The notes: generated by a model not told the origin, from the letters alone. 64,000 nt of DNA from JAFKKS01 sp050187875 (GCA_050187875.1 JBFWXB010000024.1:5936-69935), one strand, 5' to 3'; counted from the first letter of the stretch, positions 51,982 to 60,790 are shown. Numbers and translations: made by a program.

Positions 51982-53079
51982 TCACTTCGCCGAGCTGACG
52001 GCCTGCGTCCCCGCCACGGGCTCGACGTGCTGGCCCTCGCCGACGAAATCCTGGCCCTGCACGATAACGCGCGTCCCGTCGGGAATGCCGGAGACCCACA
52101 TGAATTCCTGCTCGTCCTCGACGACGGTGACGCGCAGGAACTTCACCCTGTCGCCTTCGCCGACGGCGCGCACACCGAGATCGCCAGACGAGGCGAAGGT
52201 CAGCGCGGAGCGCGGCACGCGCGTCGCCGACATGGCCTTCATCGGAATGGCCACCTCGGCCGTGATGCCATCTGGAACGGCGCCGTCAGGGTTGCGCAAC
52301 TCAACTTCCACACGATACGTGCGCGTCTTGTCGCTCGCAGTTTTCGACACGAAGCGGATCTTCCCCTGCATCGTCTGCCCGGTGACGAGGCGCACTTCCG
52401 CCGGATCGCCCACCTTGACGTTGCCAAGCTTGCGCTCGGCGACCTCCACGACCGCGAGCAACGGATCGAGCGAGACGAGTTGCGCGATCTCGGTCCCCAT
52501 GAACGAGAACGAGGATTGGCCGACCTCGACCGAGGTGTTGTTGATGATGCCCGGCCACGGCGCGCGCACGACGCCGCGCTCGCGCTCGGCTTCCGCATTG
52601 GCGAGCGCCGCTTCGGCCGTCTTGAGCTGAGACTCGAGATTGACGAGCTCAAGCCGCGGCATCATGCCCTTTTCGATCAGCTTGGTGCGCGCTTCCAATT
52701 CCGTGCGCCGCTGCTGTACCATGGCGCGCGCCTGCGCGACCTGTTCCTCGCGGCCCTCGTCGGCGAGCACGGCGATGACGTCGCCGGCTTTCACGCGGTC
52801 GCCGCGATGCACGCGCAGTTCCGTGAGCACGCCGGAGGTGCGCGCCGCGATGGAGACCTTGCGGTCCGCCTCCGTGCGTCCGGAGACGAGCAGCTTCTGC
52901 GCGTGCGGAACAAGTGATGTGCGCTCCACCGCGACGCGGAAAAGTTTCTCGGGTGTCGCTGCTTGCGGGCGCACCGCCGCTTTGCTCTCGGTGGATTCGT
53001 GCGGCATGAAATAACCAGACGCGATCCAGAGCCCGGCAACCGCGACCAGCCCGACCGCCGTGATGCGGCTTGACTTCAT
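51982..53079 (-). CDS. RND efflux membrane fusion protein
   Basis: A 365-residue periplasmic adaptor. An N-terminal anchor or signal (about 5-24, ITAVGLVAVAGLWIASGYF) precedes the lipoyl halves SIAARTSGVLTELRVHRGDR and VVRAPWPGIINNTSVEVGQ, which flank a coiled-coil hairpin (about 115-170). The beta-barrel region follows. It couples the RND pump to an outer-membrane channel. Its start overlaps the tetR stop (ATGA at 53076-53079), so translation is coupled to the regulator. Confidence 0.93.
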   Translation of the reverse strand: MKSSRITAVGLVAVAGLWIASGYFMPHESTESKAAVRPQAATPEKLFRVAVERTSLVPHAQKLLVSGRTEADRKVSIAARTSGVLTELRVHRGDRVKAGDVIAVLADEGREEQVAQARAMVQQRRTELEARTKLIEKGMMPRLELVNLESQLKTAEAALANAEAERERGVVRAPWPGIINNTSVEVGQSSFSFMGTEIAQLVSLDPLLAVVEVAERKLGNVKVGDPAEVRLVTGQTMQGKIRFVSKTASDKTRTYRVEVELRNPDGAVPDGITAEVAIPMKAMSATRVPRSALTFASSGDLGVRAVGEGDRVKFLRVTVVEDEQEFMWVSGIPDGTRVIVQGQDFVGEGQHVEPVAGTQAVSSAK

Positions 53080-53702
53080 GATGTCCCCTCCGCCTCTCGG
53101 TCCGTGCCTGTGCGGCCGAAAAGCATGTCCTTCGTGATGTTCAGAAACAGCGGCAGCACCGCCTCGGCATTGAAGTTCGGTTCGACCGCGCGCCGCCACC
53201 ACACGCCGTCGACGATCACCATCAGCATCGTGACGACGGTTTCGAAATCGATGTCCTTGGCGATGTCGCCGCGCGCCGCGGCTTCCCGCAACACGCCGAT
53301 GAGACGCGCCTTCACTTCAGCATCGAACCCTTGGAACACGCGCGCCACGGCGGAATTGCGGCGGCTCTCCGTCATGATCTCGGCGCAGAGCCCGACATCG
53401 TCCGCCGTGCGCTCGACCACGTGATGGCGCGCCAGCGCGGCGAAAGTGCCGAAGAAATCCTCGGTGAAATTGGCGCCGGCGAGCTGGCTGAGCACCTCCG
53501 CGCGGTCCCGCTCGGCGATGCCTTCGATAATCGCCTCCTTGGAGGCGAAGTAGCGATAGAGATTGCCGGGGCTCATCCCCGCCTCGACGCAGATCTCCTG
53601 CATCGAGGTTTGGTGGAAGCCGGAACGCACGAAACAACGCTCCGCGGCCTCCAAGATCTCGGCGCGGCGATCGATCTGACGCTGGGGATTAGCGCGGCGC
53701 AT
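53076..53702 (-). CDS. TetR family repressor of the efflux operon
   Basis: A 208-residue regulator. The helix-turn-helix is in TSMQEICVEAGMSPGNLYRY (about 32-51); the C-terminal ligand domain contains FFGTFAALARHHVVERTADD and MLMVIVDGVWWRRAVEPN. It is first in a three-gene unit with the fusion protein and RND pump and probably represses it. The candidate operator GAATG-TT-CATTC lies 59 bp upstream. Confidence 0.93.
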   Translation of the reverse strand: MRRANPQRQIDRRAEILEAAERCFVRSGFHQTSMQEICVEAGMSPGNLYRYFASKEAIIEGIAERDRAEVLSQLAGANFTEDFFGTFAALARHHVVERTADDVGLCAEIMTESRRNSAVARVFQGFDAEVKARLIGVLREAAARGDIAKDIDFETVVTMLMVIVDGVWWRRAVEPNFNAEAVLPLFLNITKDMLFGRTGTDREAEGTS

Positions 53703-53760
53703 GGTCGGGGCTCACAAGAGGGCTCGGTGCTGGCGACGTTTGCGCTGCGGCAATTAGAGC

Positions 53761-53772
53761 GAATGTTCATTC
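53761..53772. promoter_or_regulatory. Palindromic operator upstream of the tetR-efflux operon
   Basis: GAATG (53761-53765) and CATTC (53768-53772) form a perfect inverted repeat around TT. On the minus strand a TATTAT box lies just upstream, so the site would cover the promoter. This is typical of TetR autoregulation. Confidence 0.6.
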
Positions 53773-53816
53773 TCATAATAGACGCGCAAAGTCAACGCGA
53801 TCGTGAAAGACGTCTG

Positions 53817-54188
53817 TCAGGTGAGCTGGCGCACCAGATACATGCCGGCGAACAGGCCGAGGAGCGAAATCATAACAGAAGCAAGAACATAGCCGGCAGC
53901 AAGCCAAGGCTCGTGCCGCTCCCAAAGGAGCGCCGCATCAAGGGAAAAAGACGAAAAGGTCGTATAGCCGCCGAGAATTCCGGTGGTGAAGAACAGGCGC
54001 CACGCCTGCGCCGCATCGCCTTTATAGGCGAAATAGCCGGCGAGGACCCCCATGATGATCGAGCCCGTGACATTGACGGTCAGCGTGCCGAGCGGAAAGT
54101 TCGCAAGAAGGCGGCCGCACGCGACATTGACGCCATGCCGGAGCGCCGCGCCCACGCCACCCCCGATGAAAACAATCAAATAATTCAT
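53817..54188 (-). CDS. crcB: Fluoride channel/exporter CrcB (Fluc)
   Basis: A 123-residue four-span membrane protein that forms dual-topology dimers and exports fluoride. VFIGGGVGAALRHGVN and TGILGGYTTFSSFSLDAAL are the family signatures, the latter with the conserved TTFSSF region lining the pore. It is controlled by the fluoride riboswitch immediately upstream. A single full-length copy is present here. Confidence 0.96.
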   Translation of the reverse strand: MNYLIVFIGGGVGAALRHGVNVACGRLLANFPLGTLTVNVTGSIIMGVLAGYFAYKGDAAQAWRLFFTTGILGGYTTFSSFSLDAALLWERHEPWLAAGYVLASVMISLLGLFAGMYLVRQLT

Positions 54189-54221
54189 AGCATCGCCCTT
54201 TCTTCCTTTGGTCAGGGCAAC

Positions 54222-54243
54222 AAAAAACCCGCCTGGCGGCGGG
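54222..54243 (-). terminator. Riboswitch expression-platform terminator before crcB
   Basis: On the minus strand CCCGCC and GGCGGG (54228-54243) form a hairpin around GCCA, followed by six T (54222-54227). It lies 34 bp before the crcB start and downstream of the aptamer, so it is expected to stop transcription when fluoride is absent. Confidence 0.85.
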
Positions 54244-54352
54244 CGTCACATGCTCCCGCCAAGGCGGGGCGCGGCCCCGCGTGGCAGGAGTTATCAGCCG
54301 ACAGGCCTTCGTGGCCCGCGGCGGTTATCGGGGAACTCCATCCCCATCCCAC
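54244..54352 (-). promoter_or_regulatory. Fluoride riboswitch (crcB motif)
   Basis: The minus-strand RNA has GGGGATGGAGTTCCCC (54345-54330), then ATAACCGCC, an inner hairpin GGCCACGAAGGCC, and GGCTGATAACTCCTGCC (54299-54283). GGGG can pair with CCCC (pseudoknot) and GGAGTT with AACTCC (P1), matching the known crcB aptamer layout. The terminator at 54222-54243 is the expression platform and crcB is the regulated gene. Boundaries of the segment between aptamer and terminator are approximate. Confidence 0.92.
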
Positions 54353-54358
54353 GGCGCG

Positions 54359-54388
54359 ATTTTAGAAAGACCGGCGACGCCGCGTCAA
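54359..54388 (-). promoter_or_regulatory. sigma70-like promoter of the fluoride riboswitch-crcB unit
   Basis: On the minus strand TTGACG (54388-54383) and TAAAAT (54364-54359) are separated by 18 bp. The predicted start near 54352 is a few bases before the riboswitch aptamer. Spacing and sequence are close to consensus. Confidence 0.75.
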
Positions 54389-54400
54389 CGGCCGACAGGA

Positions 54401-54504
54401 TTGTCATTCCGGGACGCAGCGGAAGCGGCGAGTCCGGAATCCATACGCCGCGGCGCCAGGGTTATGGATTCCGGGCTCGCGCTTCGCGCGCCCCGGAACG
54501 ACAG
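54401..54504. repeat. Dispersed palindromic element, family 2 (copy 2)
   Basis: It starts TTGTCATTCCGGGACGCAGC and ends CGCGCCCCGGAACGACAG, with CCGGAATCCATACG and TATGGATTCCGG inner arms. It lies between the crcB promoter and the end of the M20 peptidase gene. Confidence 0.85.
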
Positions 54505-54528
54505 CGCAAGGCATAGCGGCGGCCTTCC

Positions 54529-55668
54529 TCATCCCAGCGTCTCGAGCAGCCCCTGCATCAGCCGCGCGCGAGGCACGATCGACGAGATGAAAGCGTGCTC
54601 CCATTCGGTATGCGCGCCCTCGCCGTCGATGCCGAGGCCGTCGAGCGTCGGCACACCGAGCGCGGCGGTGAAATTGCCGTCGCTGCCGCCGCCCGTCATC
54701 TCGGTGTCCTTCACATCGAGCCCGAAGGCGCGGCCGACGTTCTGCGCCCGCTTCAAAAGCGCGTCGATCTCCGCCGTCTTCTCGAACGGCGGACGGTTCA
54801 TCCCGCCGGTGATGGTCAGCTTCACGTGTTTGTCGAAGGGCTGAAGCCCGAGAATCTTCGCTTCGAACTCCTCGCCGGTCTTCACCTCGCGCACGCGCAG
54901 ATCGGCGGTGATGTGGCAATATTGAGGGATGACATTCGGCGCCGTCCCGCCATTGATCATGCCGACCGTCGTCGTGACGCCGCGCGCATAATCGGTCATT
55001 GCCTCGATCGCCAGCACCTGCCGCGCCATTTCGCGGATCGCACTGTGGCCGTCTTGATGCCGGGAGCCGGAATGCGCCGGAACGCCGGTCGTCGTCAGCT
55101 CGAAGCGGCCGACGCCCTTGCGCGCCGTCACCACCTTGCCGCCGTCACGCGCCGGCTCGGTGACGAGGACAACGCGCGCGCGGCGCGCCTCGGCCTCGAT
55201 CATCGCACGCGATGTCGGGCTTCCGACCTCCTCATCCGGCGTGAACAGGAAGCTCACCGGCAACTGCGCGCTGTTGCCGCGCGCGACCGCCGCAAACGCG
55301 GAGAACGCCAGATAGGCACCGCCTTTCATGTCGTAGATGCCCGGCCCATAAAGCTTATCGCCATCGCGCCGGAAGCGGAGCGGCCCCGCCAGCATTCCGA
55401 CCGGATGAACGGTATCGATATGCGAAAGGATGAGGATGCCGGGCTTCTCGCCGCCGCCGCGCGTGCGCAGGGTCAGCATGTCGCCGCGCCCATCGCGGCC
55501 GGGTATGCGCTCGACGGCAACGGGCAATGTCGCCGCATCCGCCTGCACGCGGTCGATCATGCGATTGACGGCCACGGTATCGGAGGTCGGGCTTTCGACT
55601 TCGACCCAGCTTTGGATGCCGGCGAGAAGACGATCGAGGTCGAAGGACCCGGACGATGATGCGCTCAT
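54529..55668 (-). CDS. M20 family metallopeptidase, glutamate carboxypeptidase-like
   Basis: A 379-residue di-zinc peptidase. Metal ligands and the catalytic pair are seen in LILSHIDTVHP, GIYDMKGG and LFTPDEEVGSPTSR, with the last histidine in GEGAHTEWEH. The dimerisation insert (about 180-290) includes GRFELTTTGVPAHSGSRHQD. Relatives hydrolyse C-terminal glutamate or short peptides (CPG2/ArgE-like). ATG 55668 begins the conserved region; no good Shine-Dalgarno precedes it. No signal peptide is obvious from this start. Confidence 0.9.
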   Translation of the reverse strand: MSASSSGSFDLDRLLAGIQSWVEVESPTSDTVAVNRMIDRVQADAATLPVAVERIPGRDGRGDMLTLRTRGGGEKPGILILSHIDTVHPVGMLAGPLRFRRDGDKLYGPGIYDMKGGAYLAFSAFAAVARGNSAQLPVSFLFTPDEEVGSPTSRAMIEAEARRARVVLVTEPARDGGKVVTARKGVGRFELTTTGVPAHSGSRHQDGHSAIREMARQVLAIEAMTDYARGVTTTVGMINGGTAPNVIPQYCHITADLRVREVKTGEEFEAKILGLQPFDKHVKLTITGGMNRPPFEKTAEIDALLKRAQNVGRAFGLDVKDTEMTGGGSDGNFTAALGVPTLDGLGIDGEGAHTEWEHAFISSIVPRARLMQGLLETLG

Positions 55669-56043
55669 GGGAGGGATGGCTCGGCGGAAGGGACGACAGG
55701 AGACGCTCGCACATGGCGACGCAAAATGAGCCTTGTCAATTGCGCGCACGATCAATGAACCGTGGTTAGAAGCGAAACGCGAGCGTTGCACATCCTCCAT
55801 AGTCCAGCGATTTCGCTTCGCCGCGCCGCAGCGCTCCTTACGGCGCTGCAGCGCGAGGCGCTTGATTTTTTTTCCTGGGCGTTGAATCACATGAGAACGA
55901 TTGGGAATGGATTGGGGGATGGGTGTCGTGACTGGAACGCCGACGGGGGCCGGCGTGCATATCTGTCCAGGACGATGGACGGCATGGCGCGATCGTAACC
56001 GCGCCGTATCGCACGCTCAAAACGACCGAGACGCAGACCGCGC
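55669..56043. other. 375-bp divergent intergenic region with a terminator-like hairpin
   Basis: It lies between the M20 peptidase (minus) and the MarR regulator (plus). On the plus strand AGCGC-GAG-GCGCT (55850-55862) is followed by TGA and eight T (55866-55873), a weak intrinsic-terminator look with no gene before it. No coding frame was convincing. Confidence 0.45.
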
Positions 56044-56556
56044 ATGACGGGCTCGCGCCAACCATTGTCGCCGCCGGCCGCACGTCTGCGACCGTTCACG
56101 CGTTCGCTCCCGATGCAGCTCGTGCGCGCGCGCGAAGCGTTGATGCAGCGCTTCCGTCCGCATCTCCATGAATACGGTCTCACCGACCAACAGTGGCGCA
56201 TTCTTCGTGCGCTCGCCGAAACAAAGGCGATCGAGATCGGCGAATTGAGCGAGCGCTGCTGCATACACCCCGCGTCGCTCTCGCGCATCTTGCCGAAACT
56301 CGAGGCCGCGGGGCTGTCGATGCGCCGCCTCCATACCGGCGACAAGCGCAAGACCATGATCTCGCTCACGGTACCGGGCCGGCGCGTGGTCGAAAATGTC
56401 GGGCCGCGCTCGGATGAGGTCTACGCCGCCGTCGGACGCACGCTCGGCATGAAGCGTATGCGCGAAACCTATCGCATTCTCGACGAATTGATCGCGGCGC
56501 TGACGGAAGCCGAAGAAAGCGCGGCGTCGAAAGGACAAAAGCGCTCGCGCCCGTAG
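56044..56556 (+). CDS. MarR family regulator, HpaR/HpcR-like
   Basis: A 170-residue winged-helix regulator. The DNA-binding region is ELSERCCIHPASLSRILPKL, followed by the wing LHTGDKRKTMISLTVPGRRV. HpaR-type proteins repress homoprotocatechuate or aromatic degradation genes, and none is adjacent here, so the target is uncertain. Starts at 56044 or at the later methionine near residue 24 are both possible; LPMQLVRAREALMQRFRPHL is the conserved beginning. Confidence 0.88.
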   Translation: MTGSRQPLSPPAARLRPFTRSLPMQLVRAREALMQRFRPHLHEYGLTDQQWRILRALAETKAIEIGELSERCCIHPASLSRILPKLEAAGLSMRRLHTGDKRKTMISLTVPGRRVVENVGPRSDEVYAAVGRTLGMKRMRETYRILDELIAALTEAEESAASKGQKRSRP

Positions 56557-56713
56557 CGCACGTCTTCGCAGAAATTTGGTGGAAGACACGACAATTGCGC
56601 CGTTACGATTTGTCGATTGCACGGCCCCCACATTCGGGAGAAACTATTTGCGATGCGCAAGCGGCCTGCGGCAGCATTCGAAATGCATTGCGCGTCCGTG
56701 CGGAGGCTTTTTT

Positions 56714-58114
56714 ATGAAAATTTCGTCGTGCTCTCTTCCAGCTCTGCTCCTCGCTACTGCGATCGGCTTGATACCCGCCTTCGCACAACAACCCGCAAAC
56801 GACACACCGCCGCCTTCCGGCGCGACGCCAGCGCCCACACCCGCGACGCCTCCGGCGCCAGCGGAGACCCCGGCCGCAACGCCGGCGCCCGCAACGTCTC
56901 CCGCGCCTGCGGCGGCAGCGCCCGCCGCGACACCGGCGGCCGCCCCAGCGCTACCGCCCGGCTCGCCGCTGATCGGACGGCCCGATACGGAGGCTGCCGC
57001 GAAGCTCGCGCCCGTCGCGCCGCCGCCGATTCCGATCGCGGCCGACAAGATTCAACTCGACAAGCTGAAAGTGCCGAAAGGCTTCAAGATCGAGCTCTAC
57101 GCCAGTGGCGTCGCCAATGCGCGCTCCATGCGGCTGGGAGACAAAGGCACGCTATTCGTTTCGACGCGTCTCGCCGGCAATGTCTACGCCATTGTCGATA
57201 AGGACGGGAAGCGCGAGGTCAAAACGATCGCGAAGGGCCTGCATCGGCCAAACGGGCTCGCCTTCAAAAACGGCGCGCTCTACGTCGCCGAGCTCTCGAA
57301 GATTTGGAAGTACGACAACATCGAAGCGAATCTCGACAATCCGCTGAAGCCGCAGCTCCTCAACGATGACTTCCCGACCGATGAGGCGCACGGCTGGAAG
57401 TTCATCGGCATCGGTCCCGACAACAAGCTCTACGTTCCGGTCGGCCAGCCGTGCAACAACTGCATCCCGTCCGATAAACACGGACAAATCCGCCGCATGG
57501 ATCTCGACGGCAAGAACATGGAGGTCATCGCACGCGGCGTGCGCAATACGGTGGGTTTCGACTGGAACCCGGTGAACAAACAGCTCTATTTCACCGACAA
57601 CGGGCGCGATTGGGCATCGGAGGATTTGCCCAACGATGAGCTCAACCGCATCACGGCGCCCAATCAGAACTTCGGTTCGCCTTATTGCTACCAGGGCGAT
57701 TTCCTCGATCCGGAATTCGGCTGGGGCCGCTCCTGCAGCGAATTCGACAAGCCGGTCGCGCTGCTCGGGCCGCACACGGCGGCGCTCGGCATGCGCTTCT
57801 ATGAGGGGAAATCGTTCCCGCGCCGGTATCACAACGCGATCTTCATCGCGCGCCACGGCTCATGGAACCGGACGAAGAAGCTCGGCGGCGACGTCGTGGT
57901 CGCGACACTGAACAAGGACGGCAGCGTGCGTAGCATCGAGCCGTTCCTCACCGGCTTCATCCAGGACAACAACTATATCGGCCGACCGGTGGACGTACTG
58001 GTGATGAAGGACGGGTCGATGTTGGTCTCCGACGACTATGCCGGCGCCATCTATCGCGTCTCCTATGGCGCGGCCCGCACCGCCGGCCCGGCGCCGAAGA
58101 AGAAACGGCATTGA
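56714..58114 (+). CDS. Secreted PQQ-dependent sugar/sorbosone dehydrogenase-like beta-propeller
   Basis: A 466-residue exported protein. The signal peptide covers about residues 1-25 (SSCSLPALLLATAIG, cleavage near AFAQ). A Pro/Ala-rich linker (about 26-85) precedes the propeller, which has GKVPKGFKIELYASGVANAR-like text (VPKGFKIELYASGVANAR), GLHRPNGLAFKNGALYVAEL, ARGVRNTVGFDWNP, FIARHGSWNRTK and VSDDYAGAIYRVSY. These match the glucose/L-sorbosone dehydrogenase family, several of which bind PQQ. The start has GGAGG 8 nt upstream. A dihaem cytochrome c follows, and the pqq operon lies beyond it. Confidence 0.88.
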   Translation: MKISSCSLPALLLATAIGLIPAFAQQPANDTPPPSGATPAPTPATPPAPAETPAATPAPATSPAPAAAAPAATPAAAPALPPGSPLIGRPDTEAAAKLAPVAPPPIPIAADKIQLDKLKVPKGFKIELYASGVANARSMRLGDKGTLFVSTRLAGNVYAIVDKDGKREVKTIAKGLHRPNGLAFKNGALYVAELSKIWKYDNIEANLDNPLKPQLLNDDFPTDEAHGWKFIGIGPDNKLYVPVGQPCNNCIPSDKHGQIRRMDLDGKNMEVIARGVRNTVGFDWNPVNKQLYFTDNGRDWASEDLPNDELNRITAPNQNFGSPYCYQGDFLDPEFGWGRSCSEFDKPVALLGPHTAALGMRFYEGKSFPRRYHNAIFIARHGSWNRTKKLGGDVVVATLNKDGSVRSIEPFLTGFIQDNNYIGRPVDVLVMKDGSMLVSDDYAGAIYRVSYGAARTAGPAPKKKRH

Positions 58115-58170
58115 AGATAAGAGGCGCCGGAGCACGGCGCCTCTCCTTTCATCCAAATCGAGCGCGGAAC

Positions 58171-58758
58171 GTGCATTCGCTTCGTCTCGCCGTAAATCTT
58201 GCTGCTGCGGCTCTTCTTCTTGCCGCGGCGATCAATGCTGTGGCGGCGCAGAGCTTTGAGGAGCGGCTTTCCGTCTGCCTCGCGTGCCACGGCGAGAAGG
58301 GCCGATCGGAAAATGCCGAAGTCCCCTCGCTCGGGGCGCAGCAGTCGCAATATGTCGTGATCGAGCTCTACATGTTCCGGCAAGGGCTACGCAAAGCAGA
58401 CCCCATGACCGAGATGGCGAAGGACCTGAGCGACGCCGACCTGCAGAAATTTGCCGACACCATCGCCAAGCTGCCGGCGCCGCCGCCCGCCGCGGATGCC
58501 GATCCCGCCCGGATGCAGCGCGGGGTCACCTTGGTCGGTCAGCATCGCTGCAACTTCTGCCATAACCGCGATTTTTCCGGGAATGACGCGGTGCCGCGCC
58601 TTGCCGGACAACGCGAGGACTACCTGCTCAAGAGTCTGCGAGAATACAAGGCGGGCACGCGCACCGAATATCAGCCGGTGATGGCCGAGGTCGTGCCGCC
58701 GCTGAAAGACGCGGATCTCGTCGAGCTCGCCTACTACATCGCGCACTTCAAGCCATGA
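58171..58758 (+). CDS. Periplasmic dihaem cytochrome c
   Basis: A 195-residue c4-like cytochrome. A signal peptide (about 1-26, LAAAALLLAAAINAVAA) precedes two haem sites, CLACH (about 36-40) and CNFCH (about 127-131). Distal methionines may be in DPMTEMAKDLSD and QPVMAEVVPPL. It probably accepts electrons from the neighbouring dehydrogenase. GTG 58171 begins the signal sequence; an earlier frame to 58111 is possible. Confidence 0.9.
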   Translation: MHSLRLAVNLAAAALLLAAAINAVAAQSFEERLSVCLACHGEKGRSENAEVPSLGAQQSQYVVIELYMFRQGLRKADPMTEMAKDLSDADLQKFADTIAKLPAPPPAADADPARMQRGVTLVGQHRCNFCHNRDFSGNDAVPRLAGQREDYLLKSLREYKAGTRTEYQPVMAEVVPPLKDADLVELAYYIAHFKP

Positions 58759-58904
58759 TCGCGCCGCACGAGGCCGATCCGATCGTCGAGCACGCCATGC
58801 GACCGGGCGGCGGCCGCATAGTTCCCGTCACGCGGCATTTGCGATATAGTCCAACGGCGTTGCACCGGCTCTCTGGCGCGACTGCCGAATTGTGAGGACC
58901 TCCG

Positions 58905-58982
58905 ATGACCTGGACGACTCCGACCCTCGTCGAAATCTGCCTCGGCCTCGAGATCAACGGCTACCTGCCGGCCGAGTTCTGA
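58905..58982 (+). CDS. pqqA: PQQ precursor peptide PqqA
   Basis: A 25-residue peptide, MTWTTPTLVEICLGLEINGY plus LPAEF. The two residues that become PQQ are in the required places, E16 and Y20 (E-x-x-x-Y), and the N-terminal MxWxxPxxVEIC form is typical. GAGG lies 7 nt upstream of the ATG. It is the substrate for PqqE with PqqD. It leads the pqqABCDE cluster. Confidence 0.96.
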   Translation: MTWTTPTLVEICLGLEINGYLPAEF

Positions 58983-59010
58983 TTTCCGTGCGGCGACCGC
59001 GCAGCGCGGC

Positions 59011-59913
59011 ATGAGGCGACTGAACGCCATCGTGCTGGGCGCGGCCGCCGGCGGCGGGTTCCCGCAGTGGAATTGCCGTTGCCGCGCCTGCCAGATGGCA
59101 TGGGCCGGCGACATTCGTGTCAAGCCGCGCACACAAGCGAGCCTCGCCGTCAGCGGCGACGGTGCGCATTGGACCCTCATCAACGCCACGCCCGACTTGC
59201 GCGCGCAGATCAAAGCGACGCGCGTGCTTCATCCGCGCGCATTGCGCGACACACCCATCACGTCCGTCGTGCTGACAGGCGCCGAGGTCGATCAGGTCGC
59301 GGGGCTTCTCGATTTGCGCGAGCGCCAGGCATTTTCGCTCTATGGATCACGTCAGACGCTGGATACCTTGCGCGCCAATCCGATCTTCGACGTGCTCGCG
59401 GCAGATTGCGTCGAACGGCGTGAGGCCGCACTCGATCGCGCCATTACGCTCCCCGGCGATATCACGATCGACCTATTCGCCGTCCCCGGAAAGGTGCCGC
59501 TTTATCGCGAAGCTTCCGTCGCCTCACTCAAGGCGGACGAGGGCGAGACCGTGGGCGTCGACATTCGCACCAATGATCGCCGGCTGATCTATATTCCCGG
59601 CGCGGCGACGCTCAATGCCGCCATCATGGCGCGCATCGCAGGCGCCGACGCCGTGCTGTTCGACGGCACGCTATTCACGGACGAGGAGATGATACGCACC
59701 GGCACAGGTGCAAAAACGGGCCTGCGCATGGGGCATATGCCGATCGACGGCGAGAGCGGCTCGCTGCGCGCACTGGCGGAGGTTTCCGCGCGCCGCATCT
59801 ACACCCATATCAACAATACCAATCCGATCCTCATCGCAGACTCCGCCGAACGCCGCACCGTCGAAACTGCCGGTTGGGAGATTGCGGAAGACGGCATGGA
59901 GATCGTGTTGTGA
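59011..59913 (+). CDS. pqqB: PQQ biosynthesis protein PqqB
   Basis: A 300-residue metallo-beta-lactamase-fold protein. LGAAAGGGFPQWNCRCRACQ is the family N-terminus with the zinc cysteines. The lactamase motif is altered to LTGAEVDQVAGLLDLRERQ, as usual for PqqB. It acts as a hydroxylase on the tyrosine-derived intermediate. It starts 28 bp after pqqA. Confidence 0.96.
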   Translation: MRRLNAIVLGAAAGGGFPQWNCRCRACQMAWAGDIRVKPRTQASLAVSGDGAHWTLINATPDLRAQIKATRVLHPRALRDTPITSVVLTGAEVDQVAGLLDLRERQAFSLYGSRQTLDTLRANPIFDVLAADCVERREAALDRAITLPGDITIDLFAVPGKVPLYREASVASLKADEGETVGVDIRTNDRRLIYIPGAATLNAAIMARIAGADAVLFDGTLFTDEEMIRTGTGAKTGLRMGHMPIDGESGSLRALAEVSARRIYTHINNTNPILIADSAERRTVETAGWEIAEDGMEIVL

Positions 59914-59930
59914 GGTGCTTCAATTCTCTT

Positions 59931-60040
59931 CACCTCCCCCTGAAAGGGGGAGGTCGGCACGCACAGCGTGCCGGGTGGGGGTCCAAGGATGACCCCTCGC
60001 CGAACCGCCTGCGGTTGGCCCCTCCCCTTTCAGGGGAGGG
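59931..60040. repeat. Dispersed palindromic element, family 1 (copy 6)
   Basis: The layout is CACCTCCCCCTGAAAGGGGG, AGGTCGGCACGCACAGCGTG, GGGTGGGGGTCC, then CCGCCTGCGG and CCCCTCCCCTTTCAGGGGAG. It lies inside the pqq cluster between pqqB and pqqC, ending 21 bp before pqqC. Confidence 0.85.
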
Positions 60041-60061
60041 AAAGGAATCAGGTTCGCTGGC

Positions 60062-60790
60062 ATGACTCTCCTCACACCCGCCGAATTGGAGGCAAAGCTG
60101 CGCGACATCGGCGCGCGGCGCTATCACAACCGGCACCCCTTCCATCACATGCTGCACAACGGCCAATGCACCAAAGGCCAAGTGCAAGCTTGGGCGCTCA
60201 ATCGCTACTATTATCAAGCGATGATTCCGATCAAGGATGCGAGTCTTATCGCACGCTGCCAGGATGCAGCCGTGCGGCGCGAATGGCGGCATCGCCTCAA
60301 CGATCACGACGGTGAAGGCGACGGCGACGGCGGCATCGCGCGCTGGCTCATGCTCACCGACGGGCTCGGCCTCGAGCGCGATTTCGTCACGTCGACGCAA
60401 GGCATTCTCTCCGGCACGCGCTTCGCGGTCGACGCTTATGTCCATTTCGTGCGCGAGCGCACGCTGCTCGAAGCCATCGCCTCATCGCTCACGGAGCTGT
60501 TCTCGCCGGTCATCATCAGCGAGCGCGTTGCGGGGATGCTGGCGAATTACGATTTCATCACCAAGGAGACGCTCGCCTATTTCGACAAGCGCCCGCCGCA
60601 AGCGCAGCGGGATTCCGATTTCGCGCTCGACTACGTCAAGCGGCATGCGACGACGCCCGAGGAGCAGCAGGCCGTGCTCGCTGCGCTCGAATTCAAATGC
60701 AGCGTGCTCTGGGCGATGCTCGACGCGCTCTACTACGCGTACGTCGCGCCCAAGCACGTGCCGCCGGGCGCGTTCGCGCCGGAGGAGTGA
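60062..60790 (+). CDS. pqqC: PQQ synthase PqqC
   Basis: A 242-residue haem-oxygenase-fold oxidase that performs the final ring closure and oxidation. YHNRHPFHHMLHNGQCTKGQ, AWALNRYYYQAMIPIKDASL and LTELFSPVIISERV are characteristic, with the active-site histidine, tyrosine and arginine residues. It follows a palindromic repeat and precedes pqqD by 2 bp. Confidence 0.97.
   Translation: MTLLTPAELEAKLRDIGARRYHNRHPFHHMLHNGQCTKGQVQAWALNRYYYQAMIPIKDASLIARCQDAAVRREWRHRLNDHDGEGDGDGGIARWLMLTDGLGLERDFVTSTQGILSGTRFAVDAYVHFVRERTLLEAIASSLTELFSPVIISERVAGMLANYDFITKETLAYFDKRPPQAQRDSDFALDYVKRHATTPEEQQAVLAALEFKCSVLWAMLDALYYAYVAPKHVPPGAFAPEE

Noticed and set aside
54222..54388. 6S RNA or a simple attenuator upstream of crcB
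   Set aside because: Considered because of the long hairpin, but the GGGGATGG...GGCTGATAACTCC layout and the crcB target fit the fluoride riboswitch.
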